This document shows, in pieces, positions 1-9,130 of a stretch of DNA of 42,176 bases; positions within the stretch are counted from its first letter, which is position 1; each line of letters opens with the position of its first letter. Source of the stretch: an uncultured Methanomicrobiales archaeon (GTDB lineage Archaea > Halobacteriota > Methanomicrobia > Methanomicrobiales > Methanospirillaceae); NCBI GenBank assembly GCA_903828975.1, contig CAIKOD010000164.1, positions 1 through 42,176 of the forward strand, given 5' to 3'. Below the pieces are notes generated by a model. That model saw only the letters and a list, made by a program, of their open reading frames with translations. It was not told the DNA's origin and ran no database searches. A program made the position numbers and the translations under genes.

Positions 1-367
1 GCACATTAAATTCAGGGTATTTTTAGATAGTCTCAATCCCAACCGGGGTCGCCACAGCGGCGGGGCGGAGCCCCGGGAGCGTGGGTTAATTTCGGAACAA
101 CCCGAAATCGCTAGAAATTATCAGAGCATTTCTACAGAGCCCATATTTTTTTAACCTATTCACTGCAGAATCCATGGAATATATCGTCATTGATCGCATC
201 TCGACTTGATGTTCTTCCTTCCCTGCTTGAGGGCTATTTCCAAACTTTTTTTTCAGACAGCAAATAACCCTCCTTACACAGAATAACGGTATAAAAATAG
301 AGGATAATCATCAGGTCACTGAATTGCGCTCTCCCCCAACACCGCAACGAAAAAATGGCAATTCATC
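1..367. other. intergenic edge with short GC hairpin
   Basis: No convincing coding region is visible here. The stretch is downstream of the TPR gene. It contains a GC-rich patch with a perfect 6-bp stem (CGGGGC, GGA loop, GCCCCG) at 61-75, which could be a structured transcript end of a neighbour lying outside the window. The rest is AT-rich and featureless to the eye. Confidence 0.4.
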
Positions 368-2677
368 TTATTGGATATGAAGTGCTCCATTGAGCGGTGA
401 ATATTTCAACCATTCTCCCGGCTGGAGTTCTCTCATGTCCTGGTATTTGAACTGGTCCCGGTTTATATCGTAATAGGTATAGAAATTGGGGTCTACCTCA
501 TACACCTCACCGGTATCCGGATTATATACCCGGTCCCTATCTAGAATTGTATCGGTAAATTTCTCCATGAATTCATCATTATGTTCCTGCTTTCCCTCGT
601 AGAGTTTTAAGTTCTCTTCTCTCATCTGATCGGCATTCCGGGTCAGAGTATCTCCCACTTTATGGGCACCCTCCCATGCGGTATTCAGGTTACCCATGCA
701 TGCATGAAGTGTGGAACTGCTATAATCAATCGAATAAAAGATCTTCAGGAGTTCTGGGGCATCTGCGGTAAATCGGTCCGAAGTGGAAAAAATTCCCCAC
801 ATAGATGCCACGGCAGTTGAAACGCCGGTCTGATATGTTGCCACAGTAAAAGAACCCGTACAGGGAACACCATTCGAATTAAACGAGATCCGCATAGGTT
901 TTGCATTTATATTACCCTGGTTAAGGGCCGACACATCCAGGTTCTCATAGGTGAGGATCCTGACATCGGAAACTGTTTTTCCTCCTACGGAGAAGTCCTC
1001 AGGCATGTAGGTCGTGAGATATTGTTCCGGTGTCACACCTGGCGGAAGCGGCTGAATACTCTGGTGAAGCCCGTTCAAAAATACTACCCCCCGTGGTCCA
1101 GTCACCGGGTCTACGGCAACAAGTCCCGAACATCCCGGCAATACCAGAGTGTTCCAACCTTTTGGGAGTAGGATATGAATTCCTTCGGTCTGGACTGTGG
1201 GCTGTAACGGCCCAATGGTACTTTGCCAACTCACCTGCGTCGTTGACAAAGGTGCGGGAGGGTTTTCCTGCCGATAACTTTCAATAATTGCCCTAAGCAG
1301 GCCTTCCTTTCCGCTGAACAATTCTTTACGGGTCTCATAGCTGCTCAAAATGGCATACGGGGTGTTCACAAATATGGTGTATACACCACGCATACTGATC
1401 CCATTTTTCAAAAAGGAAGACGTGACCACGAGGACCTTTCCATCCTGAGATGCACGTACATCATCGACCGTAAACTGTGAATATCCCTGCTTGTCTTTCC
1501 CAATAAGGTAATTGGCGATGTCTCCTGCAGTCATACTCCTATATTTCCCACTCAGGTGGACTGGTTGAATTCTGACCCGAGTTATACCCCCGTCAGATGT
1601 ATCTGAGGCGACTATCGAATCAGAAACCGATAAAGACCATTTTTCGGGTATACCGATGGAAAAATAGTTGCTTTGGTCCCGGTATTCCCTGAGTGGTTCT
1701 GCATTTGAAGTGGTCAATGGTATGGAGGAACCCGCTGATTTGGAGAGGCCCACATTCCCCAGTGGGTTTAATACGGAGGCCAGGAAGAATATTGCCAGAA
1801 GGATGATCAAAACCCCGGATATAATGAGAATTGTGGGAATTTTGACCGGCATTCCCGCAGCCTTTTCCGGAGGGGCACCTACCGGTTTTTCTTGGGGAGA
1901 CGATGAGGATCTGGATATATGATTCCGTATACCCGAAACAAAGATGGCAAAACGATTAGATTCCTGTTTCAAGGTCCCCGATTTTTTCCGGAAGAATCCT
2001 TTGACCTGGTCGAGGAAATACCATATCAAGATTAATGCTACCAGAACGAGAAGTACCAGAATAGAAGGGATAATCGGGATATCTATTGGGGTTACCGGTT
2101 GTGTCTGTAATGCTGTGACCGTATTAGTCACGGTGGTGCTGGTAGCTGTCACCATGGGACTAGAGATCGTGGTGACCGTCGCAGTAGAAGACGGGGTACT
2201 TAATGCAGCAAGGTTCTTTTTTGCATCAGAATTATTAGGGTTAAGCAGGGTAACTCTCTTGTATGCGTTGACCGCAAGATCTTTTCTTCCCATGGCGGTG
2301 AATACATCACCTTCTTTCATCCAGGCCTGTTCATCCTTTGGACTGAGTTCTATGGCCCGGTCAAGTGCTGTAATTGCACCCTGGTAATCTTTCAGGGCAA
2401 AATGTGCGAGACCCTTCCCGTACCAGGGAGGCTCATTATAGGGATCAAGTAAAATAGCCCTGTTAAATGAATCAAGGGATTCGTTGAAGCGGGCCTGTTT
2501 ATATAAATCGAAACCCTTAGATGTCAGGAGAGTGGCATCATTGCCAGAGTAATCAGCAAAAGCAAATCCTGATAGAAACGTGCAGATAAGGAGTGAGATA
2601 AACAGTACACGTAGTTCATGGTGATTCCGAAGACGCATAATTAGATTTTCTGGAAGAGATAAAAAGGTACTCCTCAT
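368..2677 (-). CDS. TPR-repeat membrane protein with PsbP-like tail
   Basis: The 769-residue product has an N-terminal hydrophobic signal/anchor (about residues 21-41). Three TPR-like helical repeats follow (about 48-150), with the expected alternation around 'WYGKGLAHFALKDY' and 'AWMKEGDVFTAMGRKD'. A Thr/Ser-rich linker leads to two strong membrane helices (about 203-222 and 280-302). The large C-terminal part holds two related segments starting near 'YFSIGIPEKWSL' and 'IHILLPKGWNTLVLPG', resembling PsbP/lipoprotein-type domains. The start overlaps the stop of the upstream TrkA-N/RyR gene by 4 bp (ATGA), so the two are probably co-translated. A start 13 codons further in is possible. TPRs suggest protein binding at the membrane; no enzymatic motif is seen and the function is unknown. 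Confidence 0.75.
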   Translation of the reverse strand: MRSTFLSLPENLIMRLRNHHELRVLFISLLICTFLSGFAFADYSGNDATLLTSKGFDLYKQARFNESLDSFNRAILLDPYNEPPWYGKGLAHFALKDYQGAITALDRAIELSPKDEQAWMKEGDVFTAMGRKDLAVNAYKRVTLLNPNNSDAKKNLAALSTPSSTATVTTISSPMVTATSTTVTNTVTALQTQPVTPIDIPIIPSILVLLVLVALILIWYFLDQVKGFFRKKSGTLKQESNRFAIFVSGIRNHISRSSSSPQEKPVGAPPEKAAGMPVKIPTILIISGVLIILLAIFFLASVLNPLGNVGLSKSAGSSIPLTTSNAEPLREYRDQSNYFSIGIPEKWSLSVSDSIVASDTSDGGITRVRIQPVHLSGKYRSMTAGDIANYLIGKDKQGYSQFTVDDVRASQDGKVLVVTSSFLKNGISMRGVYTIFVNTPYAILSSYETRKELFSGKEGLLRAIIESYRQENPPAPLSTTQVSWQSTIGPLQPTVQTEGIHILLPKGWNTLVLPGCSGLVAVDPVTGPRGVVFLNGLHQSIQPLPPGVTPEQYLTTYMPEDFSVGGKTVSDVRILTYENLDVSALNQGNINAKPMRISFNSNGVPCTGSFTVATYQTGVSTAVASMWGIFSTSDRFTADAPELLKIFYSIDYSSSTLHACMGNLNTAWEGAHKVGDTLTRNADQMREENLKLYEGKQEHNDEFMEKFTDTILDRDRVYNPDTGEVYEVDPNFYTYYDINRDQFKYQDMRELQPGEWLKYSPLNGALHIQ

Positions 2678-4356
2678 TTATTTTTAAGAGAGATTAGGTC
2701 CAGGTCAACCTTCCTGATTATTTTAGGAATTGCACGAATGCTTTCGCGATCCTTTTCTTTTTCTTCCTCAGATAGTTGTTCATACGGTATCATGCATGGA
2801 TGTTTCATGTGGCCTTCATCACGGATCTGTCCGTAACTCCAACCATTATTCAACCTCTCTTTCATCCATCGTGCATGTTCCATCTGTGCAAGAAATTCTA
2901 TCTCCCCTAGTGGAAACTGGAACAATGGGGATTCCCAATCTGTCAGAGGAATGATTGTCACTTGAATCATCTTCAATTTCTTGAAAATATCATCGGCCTG
3001 TCTCCTGTTTGCTTCCCTGTAAAATTCCGGAAGTTCCTCCCACGATTTCATCGCGGGATTTGTGAGAGCGCCAAGGCCAGATTCGGTCCCTCTTTGTAGA
3101 TACTCTTCGTGGATAGCTCGTGCAGTTAGCTCATGAGTACTTCCGATGATAAGATCGAGACCGCATGTCCGGTCAATAACAGGAAACGCGTGGATAATTG
3201 CGGGTTCGTTATCACCCGATGGGAACCTGTTCAGGATGGAGGTGAGGCCATCGGAATATTTTGTCCTGATGATTATTGGGATCCTTTGAATGACACCGCG
3301 GACTTTTATCTGTCGTATGAGGTCAAGCGCAACTGATAATCCCAGGTATTCATCAGCGAGGCATACATACACCGAAGTAACATTGCAATTATTAGCTTTA
3401 CTGATAAGGAACTCTCCTTTGAGGAATTCCGGGGAAAATACCTTCATTTCTGCAGAGATTATTTCACAGTACTTCAAGAGTGTCGGGTAACGAATTGTAA
3501 GTGAGGACTTGATCGTCTGCGCTTTATTATCGATCAAGGTTATGGTAAACTTTTTCCCGGTCTTTCCATACCTTTCACGCCAGTTTTTTGCACAATGAAT
3601 GATAAGATTCTCCCCCATACGACCTCCCCCAATCAGGAGCAGGTGTATATCTGGGGGGTCAGAGGGAAGATACGGGAATGGGGGGTAATCCTTCAGGACA
3701 ATATATGCTGCGGTTTTATAAATATTAAAAAATTCCAACCTGAAAATCGTATCATCAATAATTTCGGGCTGATTGGTAGAGAGTAAACTGCATAAATTGG
3801 GGTCTACTATATGGACAAAACAGCTGACGATTTTATCCGGGGATTTTTGTACGATGGCATAGGCCCGTAATGCAATCTCGGCATTCATACCATCATCCTC
3901 GCTGACACACAGGAGGTACCTGGCCCTTCGGACCCCCGCAATCTCGAGAATTTCCGGGTCTGTGGGGTCCCCCTGAATTACCCGGGCCCCTAAGTCACGG
4001 TATTCATGTAGTTTATCCTGGGTGATGTTTTTTTCAACCAATACGACCTGAAATCCCTGGATGAGAAAATTCCGGACAAGTGCAGGTACCAGATAGCTTG
4101 ATCCGAAAATAATGACGTGTGAACGGAAAAAACGTAGTAAAAACAACTCCATATTATTGTAAAACAATAGCAGAAAAATAAGAAGAAGCGTATAAAGGGT
4201 CAGGCCTGTAGTAAGAAACGGAACAGTGTAGAAAATAAAATATCCAATAATGAGAGCAACAATGATAATTCCTGCTCTTATAAGAATCCTCGTAACTGAA
4301 GGAGCTAATGAATACCATTTTCCTGAACTTTTAAGCTTCTGACTATCTATCTGCAT
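2674..4356 (-). CDS. membrane TrkA-N (RCK-like) protein with C-terminal RyR domain
   Basis: The 560-residue product has two membrane helices (about 23-43 and 50-68). A Rossmann NAD-binding domain begins at 'VIIFGSSYLVPALVR', with the acidic 'VVLVEKN' strand end and 'GDPTDPEIL' typical of TrkA-N domains. A second Rossmann-like segment starts at 'HLLLIGGGRMGENLI'. The last 70 residues (from 'MEHARWMKERLNNGWSYG', through the HPC/MIPYEQL motif) match the RyR domain named after ryanodine receptors. No pore helix with a TVGYG-type filter is seen, so it is not an obvious potassium channel by itself. A Shine-Dalgarno AGGAGA precedes the ATG. Family knowledge: prokaryotic RyR domains occur fused to TrkA-N and are suspected ligand-binding modules. 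A role as a nucleotide-gated membrane sensor is inference. Confidence 0.8.
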   Translation of the reverse strand: MQIDSQKLKSSGKWYSLAPSVTRILIRAGIIIVALIIGYFIFYTVPFLTTGLTLYTLLLIFLLLFYNNMELFLLRFFRSHVIIFGSSYLVPALVRNFLIQGFQVVLVEKNITQDKLHEYRDLGARVIQGDPTDPEILEIAGVRRARYLLCVSEDDGMNAEIALRAYAIVQKSPDKIVSCFVHIVDPNLCSLLSTNQPEIIDDTIFRLEFFNIYKTAAYIVLKDYPPFPYLPSDPPDIHLLLIGGGRMGENLIIHCAKNWRERYGKTGKKFTITLIDNKAQTIKSSLTIRYPTLLKYCEIISAEMKVFSPEFLKGEFLISKANNCNVTSVYVCLADEYLGLSVALDLIRQIKVRGVIQRIPIIIRTKYSDGLTSILNRFPSGDNEPAIIHAFPVIDRTCGLDLIIGSTHELTARAIHEEYLQRGTESGLGALTNPAMKSWEELPEFYREANRRQADDIFKKLKMIQVTIIPLTDWESPLFQFPLGEIEFLAQMEHARWMKERLNNGWSYGQIRDEGHMKHPCMIPYEQLSEEEKEKDRESIRAIPKIIRKVDLDLISLKNK

Positions 4357-4710
4357 ACAGACTCTGTCTCCTGAAGGGGTATGTATAGTATCGAAAAGTA
4401 ATAGATGATGCGTTTAATCATGGTATTGGATTGAGAACTAAAAATTCCACATTTCATCAATTCGGTACGAGGGCCTATTAATTTCATTGGCTTCACATCT
4501 TGTTCCCTCGTTGGTTTGTTTCAATCAAATAAAACCAAACTCTACCATACTACCTTACCGGTTTCGTACCGCCCATGAGCGTAATATTGAATCTACTAAT
4601 TCCGGAGATCCCCTAAATCTCCTTTACATCATTGGCAGAAAACAGGGTGCATTTTCAAAATTAAAAGGTAGAGACGGCCAGAACCACATCCGGATATTCC
4701 CCTCCAAACT
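4357..4710. other. intergenic region between two minus-strand units
   Basis: It holds the probable promoter and leader of the TrkA-N/RyR gene (AT-rich 'ACTATACATAC'-type element and AGGAGA Shine-Dalgarno on the minus strand near 4357-4400) and the 3' flank of the ABC transporter unit. A 91-codon open frame on the plus strand lacks a ribosome binding site and protein-like composition and is not called. Confidence 0.4.
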
Positions 4711-5382
4711 TCAGGTATTTACAATCTTCCCGTCTTTTAACTGGACAATCCGGTGGAAATAGTCCTTGTGCCAGTCCTCGTGAGAGACCATAACGATCGT
4801 CTGTTTCATATCTTCATTGATCTCCCTGAACAGGTCCAGCACCATTCTCGAGTTTTCTGAGTCAAGGTTTGCACATGGTTCATCTGCAAAGAGGATATCG
4901 GGCCTATTCACCATCGCACGTGCGATTGAAACACGCTGCTGCTGCCCGCCGGAAAGTTCGCGGGGGAGGTGGTCACGCCGGTCGCAGAGGCCGATTTTCC
5001 TGAGTATCCCGTAACTGTCTTTGCGGATCTGTTCTTCGGTCCGGTCCTGCCGCAGCATTGCCGGCAGGGAGACATTTTCCATCACCGTAAGATCCGGGAC
5101 CAATGCATAGTCCTGGAAGACATACCCGAGCTTGTAAAGCCTGAACATGGTCTTCTCATAATCTGTGAGAGCTAATACATCCAGACCATCAATAACAATC
5201 TTTCCCGATGTAGGTTGGTCAAGGAGACCGAGCATATGCAGGAGCGTTGTTTTCCCACTGCCGCTTGCCCCTACGATGCCGAGGAATTCGCCCTTTTCGA
5301 TACCGAGCGTAACACCGTCAAGGGCATTGACCTCGACGTTTCCCATACGATAGGTCTTCCGCAGATCAGTAATCTCGATCAT
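4711..5382 (-). CDS. ABC transporter ATP-binding protein, MacB/LolD type
   Basis: The 223-residue product is a complete nucleotide-binding domain: Walker A GASGSGKTT at residues 38-46, a Q-loop in 'YVFQDYALVPDLTV', the signature LSGGQQQR at about 143-150, Walker B 'ILFADEP' and the H-loop histidine in 'VMVSHE'. Length and sequence match the LolD/MacB/FtsE subgroup that powers FtsX-like permeases rather than solute importers. Its ATG follows the permease stop after one base, and it is the last gene of a three-gene unit with a secreted CARDB-like protein. It should hydrolyse ATP on the cytoplasmic face and drive conformational work on the extracellular domain of the permease. The substrate cannot be named. 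Confidence 0.93.
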   Translation of the reverse strand: MIEITDLRKTYRMGNVEVNALDGVTLGIEKGEFLGIVGASGSGKTTLLHMLGLLDQPTSGKIVIDGLDVLALTDYEKTMFRLYKLGYVFQDYALVPDLTVMENVSLPAMLRQDRTEEQIRKDSYGILRKIGLCDRRDHLPRELSGGQQQRVSIARAMVNRPDILFADEPCANLDSENSRMVLDLFREINEDMKQTIVMVSHEDWHKDYFHRIVQLKDGKIVNT

Positions 5383-5383
5383 T

Positions 5384-6604
5384 TCAGGCCCTCATCGCAG
5401 TCTGGATATCCTCACGGGAGACCTGGTACGCGGGGACATACCCGGCAACAACTGCTGCACAGAACAGTACCACGGAATTGGTCAGAAGATCCCATGGTGT
5501 GATATACAGGTATGCAGACCATTCGGGTGTCACGATGGGATGTACATACATGTATGCCGCGAGCGCGAGCGTGATGATGATCCCAAGGATAATGCCGAGG
5601 ATGCCGAGGATGATGACCTGGAACCCGTAATTATGCATGATTACCTGCTTGTCCACGCCGATTGCCTTTAGGATCCCAATCTGTTTGCGGCTGTTGAGAG
5701 TCTTGATTGTAATGACAATGAACAGCACAACCGTCGTAATGATAACGCTGACCATCAGGGACACCATATTGATAATAGCAAAACTCTGGAGCACCTTCCC
5801 TACGCTTTTACTCAGCAGGTCTGTCATTGTCTGGACCTTGCCATTTTCACCCACCCCGTAAGAGAGGAGTTCGTTCTTGATGAACTGCTCGGAATACCCT
5901 GGTTTCGCTCTTACGGTGATATAATTTGCCCTGTCCAGTGTCTTTCCTTCCACCTGTTCCATATCGGTCCAGGTTACAAACGCTGCGTTGTCAACCGGAC
6001 TCCACCCGGTGGAATAGATTCCCTTGACCCGGTAGTCTTTCGTATACCCGTTGCCGTACTCAACCGTAATCGAGTCCCCGACCCGGACACCCCCGAGGGA
6101 CTCCTGGAATTCATCTTCCTGGCGGACAGAGGAATCACCGGCTATCGGTTTGCCGATGATGATCTCACCGGTGTCGTCCTCCCCGAGATAACTGCCGGCC
6201 ACCATTTTCGTGTATACCGGTGATACCTCCTTCTCATCCGTGGGAGTTATGGCACGCACGGAAACACCGATAACCCGCTGCCGGTACTTGAAGGTAGCCC
6301 CTTTGGAATACTGGGGGGATGCCCGCTGCACCCCCGGCATGCCATTGATCAGATCGAGCGTGGCATCAAGGTCTGTGATGTACTGGTCGCCCGATTTGGG
6401 ACTGACGAGGACATTTGAGACCTCATAATCCACCAGCTGTTTTGTAATGCCCTGGCCAATCCCGCTGAACATGGAGGGGAGGAATATCATGTTGGTAAAG
6501 CACATCCCGATAATAAGGACGGTCAGGATCGTGCTTGAGCGGCTCCCCCGTTGGAGTGAACGCAGTGCGAGGAGGAAGGCGACTTTCAGCTCTTTTTTAC
6601 CCAT
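5384..6604 (-). CDS. FtsX/MacB-family ABC transporter permease
   Basis: The 406-residue product has one N-terminal membrane helix (about 24-45), a large extracytoplasmic MacB-PCD-like domain (about 50-270), and three C-terminal helices (about 277-300, 328-352, 370-395) with 'LNSRKQIGILKAIGVDKQVI', the characteristic coupling region of FtsX-type permeases. This topology matches the MacB/LolCE/FtsX fold. It overlaps the upstream secreted-protein gene by 19 bp and is separated by one base from the ATPase gene, so all three are almost certainly one operon. Such complexes act by mechanotransmission on envelope substrates or regulate cell-surface enzymes; the role here is unknown. Confidence 0.92.
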   Translation of the reverse strand: MGKKELKVAFLLALRSLQRGSRSSTILTVLIIGMCFTNMIFLPSMFSGIGQGITKQLVDYEVSNVLVSPKSGDQYITDLDATLDLINGMPGVQRASPQYSKGATFKYRQRVIGVSVRAITPTDEKEVSPVYTKMVAGSYLGEDDTGEIIIGKPIAGDSSVRQEDEFQESLGGVRVGDSITVEYGNGYTKDYRVKGIYSTGWSPVDNAAFVTWTDMEQVEGKTLDRANYITVRAKPGYSEQFIKNELLSYGVGENGKVQTMTDLLSKSVGKVLQSFAIINMVSLMVSVIITTVVLFIVITIKTLNSRKQIGILKAIGVDKQVIMHNYGFQVIILGILGIILGIIITLALAAYMYVHPIVTPEWSAYLYITPWDLLTNSVVLFCAAVVAGYVPAYQVSREDIQTAMRA

Positions 6605-7842
6605 GGAAGGGCTCCATTGCCATTTTTCCGTGGCAGGTACCAGTACTTGTACCCAAGGATTCCACCAACGATAATGATCAGCAGGGCAAGGAGAAACATC
6701 CCGGTATTGTCTTCAGGTATTACCCTGACTGACATCGGGCTGGAAATCGTATGAGTCCCGAGATCGTCGACGTACGTGATGATTGTTGTATACTCATAGG
6801 TGCCACCCTTTGCGCCGTCAAGCGAAAATACAGCAGGTGCATCATTGCCAGGCTTGATCTTGCCGATAAATGCCTGTTTTGTACCGGTCATCGGGAGGTC
6901 TACAGTCGCAACCACCTGTTTTGCTTCACCGGTGCCGGTATTCTCTATCCTGATAGTCAGGTCAAACGGCTGGTTTGCAATTACCCTCCGCGGGCTTGTT
7001 TCAACCGAGACAAAACCAAGCTCGGCCTTTCCTTTCACCATGACATCAATGGAAGTTGTTTCTACATGCGCTGATCCATCTATCCAGTTGTACTGGAGCG
7101 TGACCGGCACCCGGAACAGACCGGGGGGGGTTTTCCTGTCAGACAACAGGACGAGGTTAACCGTCCTGGAATCATTGGCGTTTATCGCACCGATATGGTA
7201 GAAATCAGTCGTCTTCGGTGCAATCATATTGCTTACGTTATTAATCCGGACAGTAACATCATCCGTGCTGGTCTCACCCCCGTTCCGGACAACAAGCATT
7301 ACCGGGATCTCGTCACCAGGGTTCACTGTATCAGGGAGTGAACTTTCCACGATCATAATAGCCCTTTTCTGGATCCCCACAGGAGTGTTAACGTTAACCG
7401 GGATTGGGAACCGGGTGCTCCTCCCACCCGTGGTATCGACCCACACTTCAGGATAGTACATCCCGGTCACTGGTGGCGCCCGGATGGTAAATGTCAACGG
7501 GAGCGACTGACCCGGACCGAGTTCCCCCACCCGCTCGAAATCTTTGCTAATGACCAGGATCCCCTTTCCCTCGAGCTGGACATTTTCGATATTCACGTTG
7601 ATATCCGTAACTTTGGTTGTCGTAAAATCATTGGCAAAAACTCCTGCGTTCTCCTTAATGGATGCGGTGGATGCCGTATTTTTCACGACTACGGTGATTG
7701 TCCCAAGACTGTCAGGCATCATTATTGGAGGGTTCACCTGGTATTCGCTGATCTGTACAGTTGGATCACCGGCAGCTGATGCCGGTAATAGTATACCAGC
7801 AGAGATTGCGAGTGCAATTATGAATATGTGGATTAACTTCAT
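6586..7842 (-). CDS. secreted CARDB/COG1361-like protein with C-terminal membrane anchor
   Basis: The 418-residue product begins with a signal peptide (about 1-23, ending ASA). At least three Ig-like beta-sandwich repeats follow, with the CARDB/COG1361 look: 'VVVKNTAST', 'LVVRNGGETSTDDVTVRI' and 'IRIENTGTGEAKQVVA'. A C-terminal helix (about 385-402) is followed by Lys/Arg residues, placing the bulk outside the cell. The start has a GGGTGGAC Shine-Dalgarno. It is the first gene of the ABC unit and overlaps the permease start, so it is probably the extracellular partner of that transporter, for example an adaptor reaching into the S-layer. That role is inference; the architecture is directly visible. 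Confidence 0.85.
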   Translation of the reverse strand: MKLIHIFIIALAISAGILLPASAAGDPTVQISEYQVNPPIMMPDSLGTITVVVKNTASTASIKENAGVFANDFTTTKVTDINVNIENVQLEGKGILVISKDFERVGELGPGQSLPLTFTIRAPPVTGMYYPEVWVDTTGGRSTRFPIPVNVNTPVGIQKRAIMIVESSLPDTVNPGDEIPVMLVVRNGGETSTDDVTVRINNVSNMIAPKTTDFYHIGAINANDSRTVNLVLLSDRKTPPGLFRVPVTLQYNWIDGSAHVETTSIDVMVKGKAELGFVSVETSPRRVIANQPFDLTIRIENTGTGEAKQVVATVDLPMTGTKQAFIGKIKPGNDAPAVFSLDGAKGGTYEYTTIITYVDDLGTHTISSPMSVRVIPEDNTGMFLLALLIIIVGGILGYKYWYLPRKNGNGALPWVKKS

Positions 7843-8091
7843 CGTGTTCAGTCCACCCTATCGGGGAAATTTTTTAACTAGCGGGATTTTTGTTTCTTTA
7901 GAAACTTATTCTGAATATATTCGCATGAAGTGATAGTATATTTATTTATCAGCTCCATGCCCTATTGTTCCCTTCATGCTGTGAATCGCGAAATGCATCC
8001 ATCCTTTCCATGTTGAAACGGGGTTGCAGATTGTTACCGCCACCTGACCAGTCGGGGACTGAATGTGTTATACTGCCGACTGGTTCAACAG

Positions 8092-8934
8092 TCAGCCATA
8101 GAAGGAATCGGAACGTGGTATCAGGGGTATTCCCTGCTCCTGGATGGCATATAAAACCCTGAACCTGCAGTCGCTGTAATTCATCACTATTTTCTTCGGG
8201 TGTAACCTGCTCAGGTAAAATGGTGGTAATATGCGGTCGAGTTCGCCTAATCCCCCGGAAAAAAAGGACTCTATGTCCTTTCCAGACGGATTCGTCAGGA
8301 TCACTTCAATTAACAGGGACCGTTGCTGCCTGTCCGTAACATCCAGGTCATAAATAAGCAGTGAGTCTGACCGGTTCTCCCCCGGAGTCGTATAAATCCG
8401 GATTAATTTCGCGGTAAGGCGGTGTACTTTTTCCAGACCAAGCCGCCGGGAAACGGTATCTGCAATATACCCAAACGGGATTACCCCGACGCCGATAATC
8501 AGGATGGGCAGTTCTTCCTGCAACATTTCTGTACTACTCCGGTACGACACAGCAGTCCCGAGAATTTCACTAATTTCCCGTAGGTGCCCTGTTTTTTCCG
8601 GTGTCACTGAGATCATATTACACCAGACCCCGAACTTTCCCTGGGGCATGTTCACTGTTACAACCCTTTTATCTGCAGACGTCCCACTTTTTGGGATAAA
8701 ATCAGGGCCAAATAATTCAACAGTGACATCGAGGGCAAATTCACCATCTTCCAATCCTCTAATAACACCTGAAACTACTCTCCCTATCGGGGGTTGCCGG
8801 GGATCGTGGACAGAGTACACAGGGATAATCACCTGATCTATCATAGCAATATGCTGCTTCAGTTCATCAAGAGTTACGACCTGATTGCCTGGAACAGCAT
8901 GGGTGGTGGCTATCCGGATAGATTGAAGGGTCAT
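8092..8934 (-). CDS. conserved-looking protein of unknown function
   Basis: The 280-residue product is not recognised. It looks like a soluble alpha/beta protein: no signal peptide, no long membrane helix, a hydrophobic strand-like stretch 'LPILIIGVGVIPFGYIAD' near the middle, and a C-terminus rich in aromatic and basic residues. A TATA-like TTTTATTAA lies about 32 nt upstream of the ATG on the minus strand and no Shine-Dalgarno is visible, which fits a leaderless transcript. The GACTG/CAGTC inverted repeat just beyond its stop (about 8076-8091) could be part of the transcript end. It stands alone between the ABC unit and a divergent archaellin-like gene. Confidence 0.7.
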   Translation of the reverse strand: MTLQSIRIATTHAVPGNQVVTLDELKQHIAMIDQVIIPVYSVHDPRQPPIGRVVSGVIRGLEDGEFALDVTVELFGPDFIPKSGTSADKRVVTVNMPQGKFGVWCNMISVTPEKTGHLREISEILGTAVSYRSSTEMLQEELPILIIGVGVIPFGYIADTVSRRLGLEKVHRLTAKLIRIYTTPGENRSDSLLIYDLDVTDRQQRSLLIEVILTNPSGKDIESFFSGGLGELDRILPPFYLSRLHPKKIVMNYSDCRFRVLYAIQEQGIPLIPRSDSFYG

Positions 8935-9130
8935 TGCTGGTAGGTAATTTTCGGTCTGGTAGGATTAATAAAACCTTGCTACAGGTTGTCGGGCACCAGG
9001 AATATCCAGTAATACCGTGGTTAACTTTGACGGGTGCTAGCGATAACGGACCCTGGAAAGACGAGGCCTACCAGGTCCCTGGTATCCCGGGCATCCATTT
9101 TTTATCTTCGGAACATCAGGTTACTATTGA

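Noticed and set aside
1944-2387. 147-codon plus-strand open frame inside the TPR gene
   Set aside because: It is antisense to the TPR and linker region; the minus-strand product has clear domains and the plus-strand product has none.
2674-4356. Calling the TrkA-N/RyR protein a potassium channel
   Set aside because: Only two membrane helices and no selectivity-filter motif are visible, so channel function is not supported.
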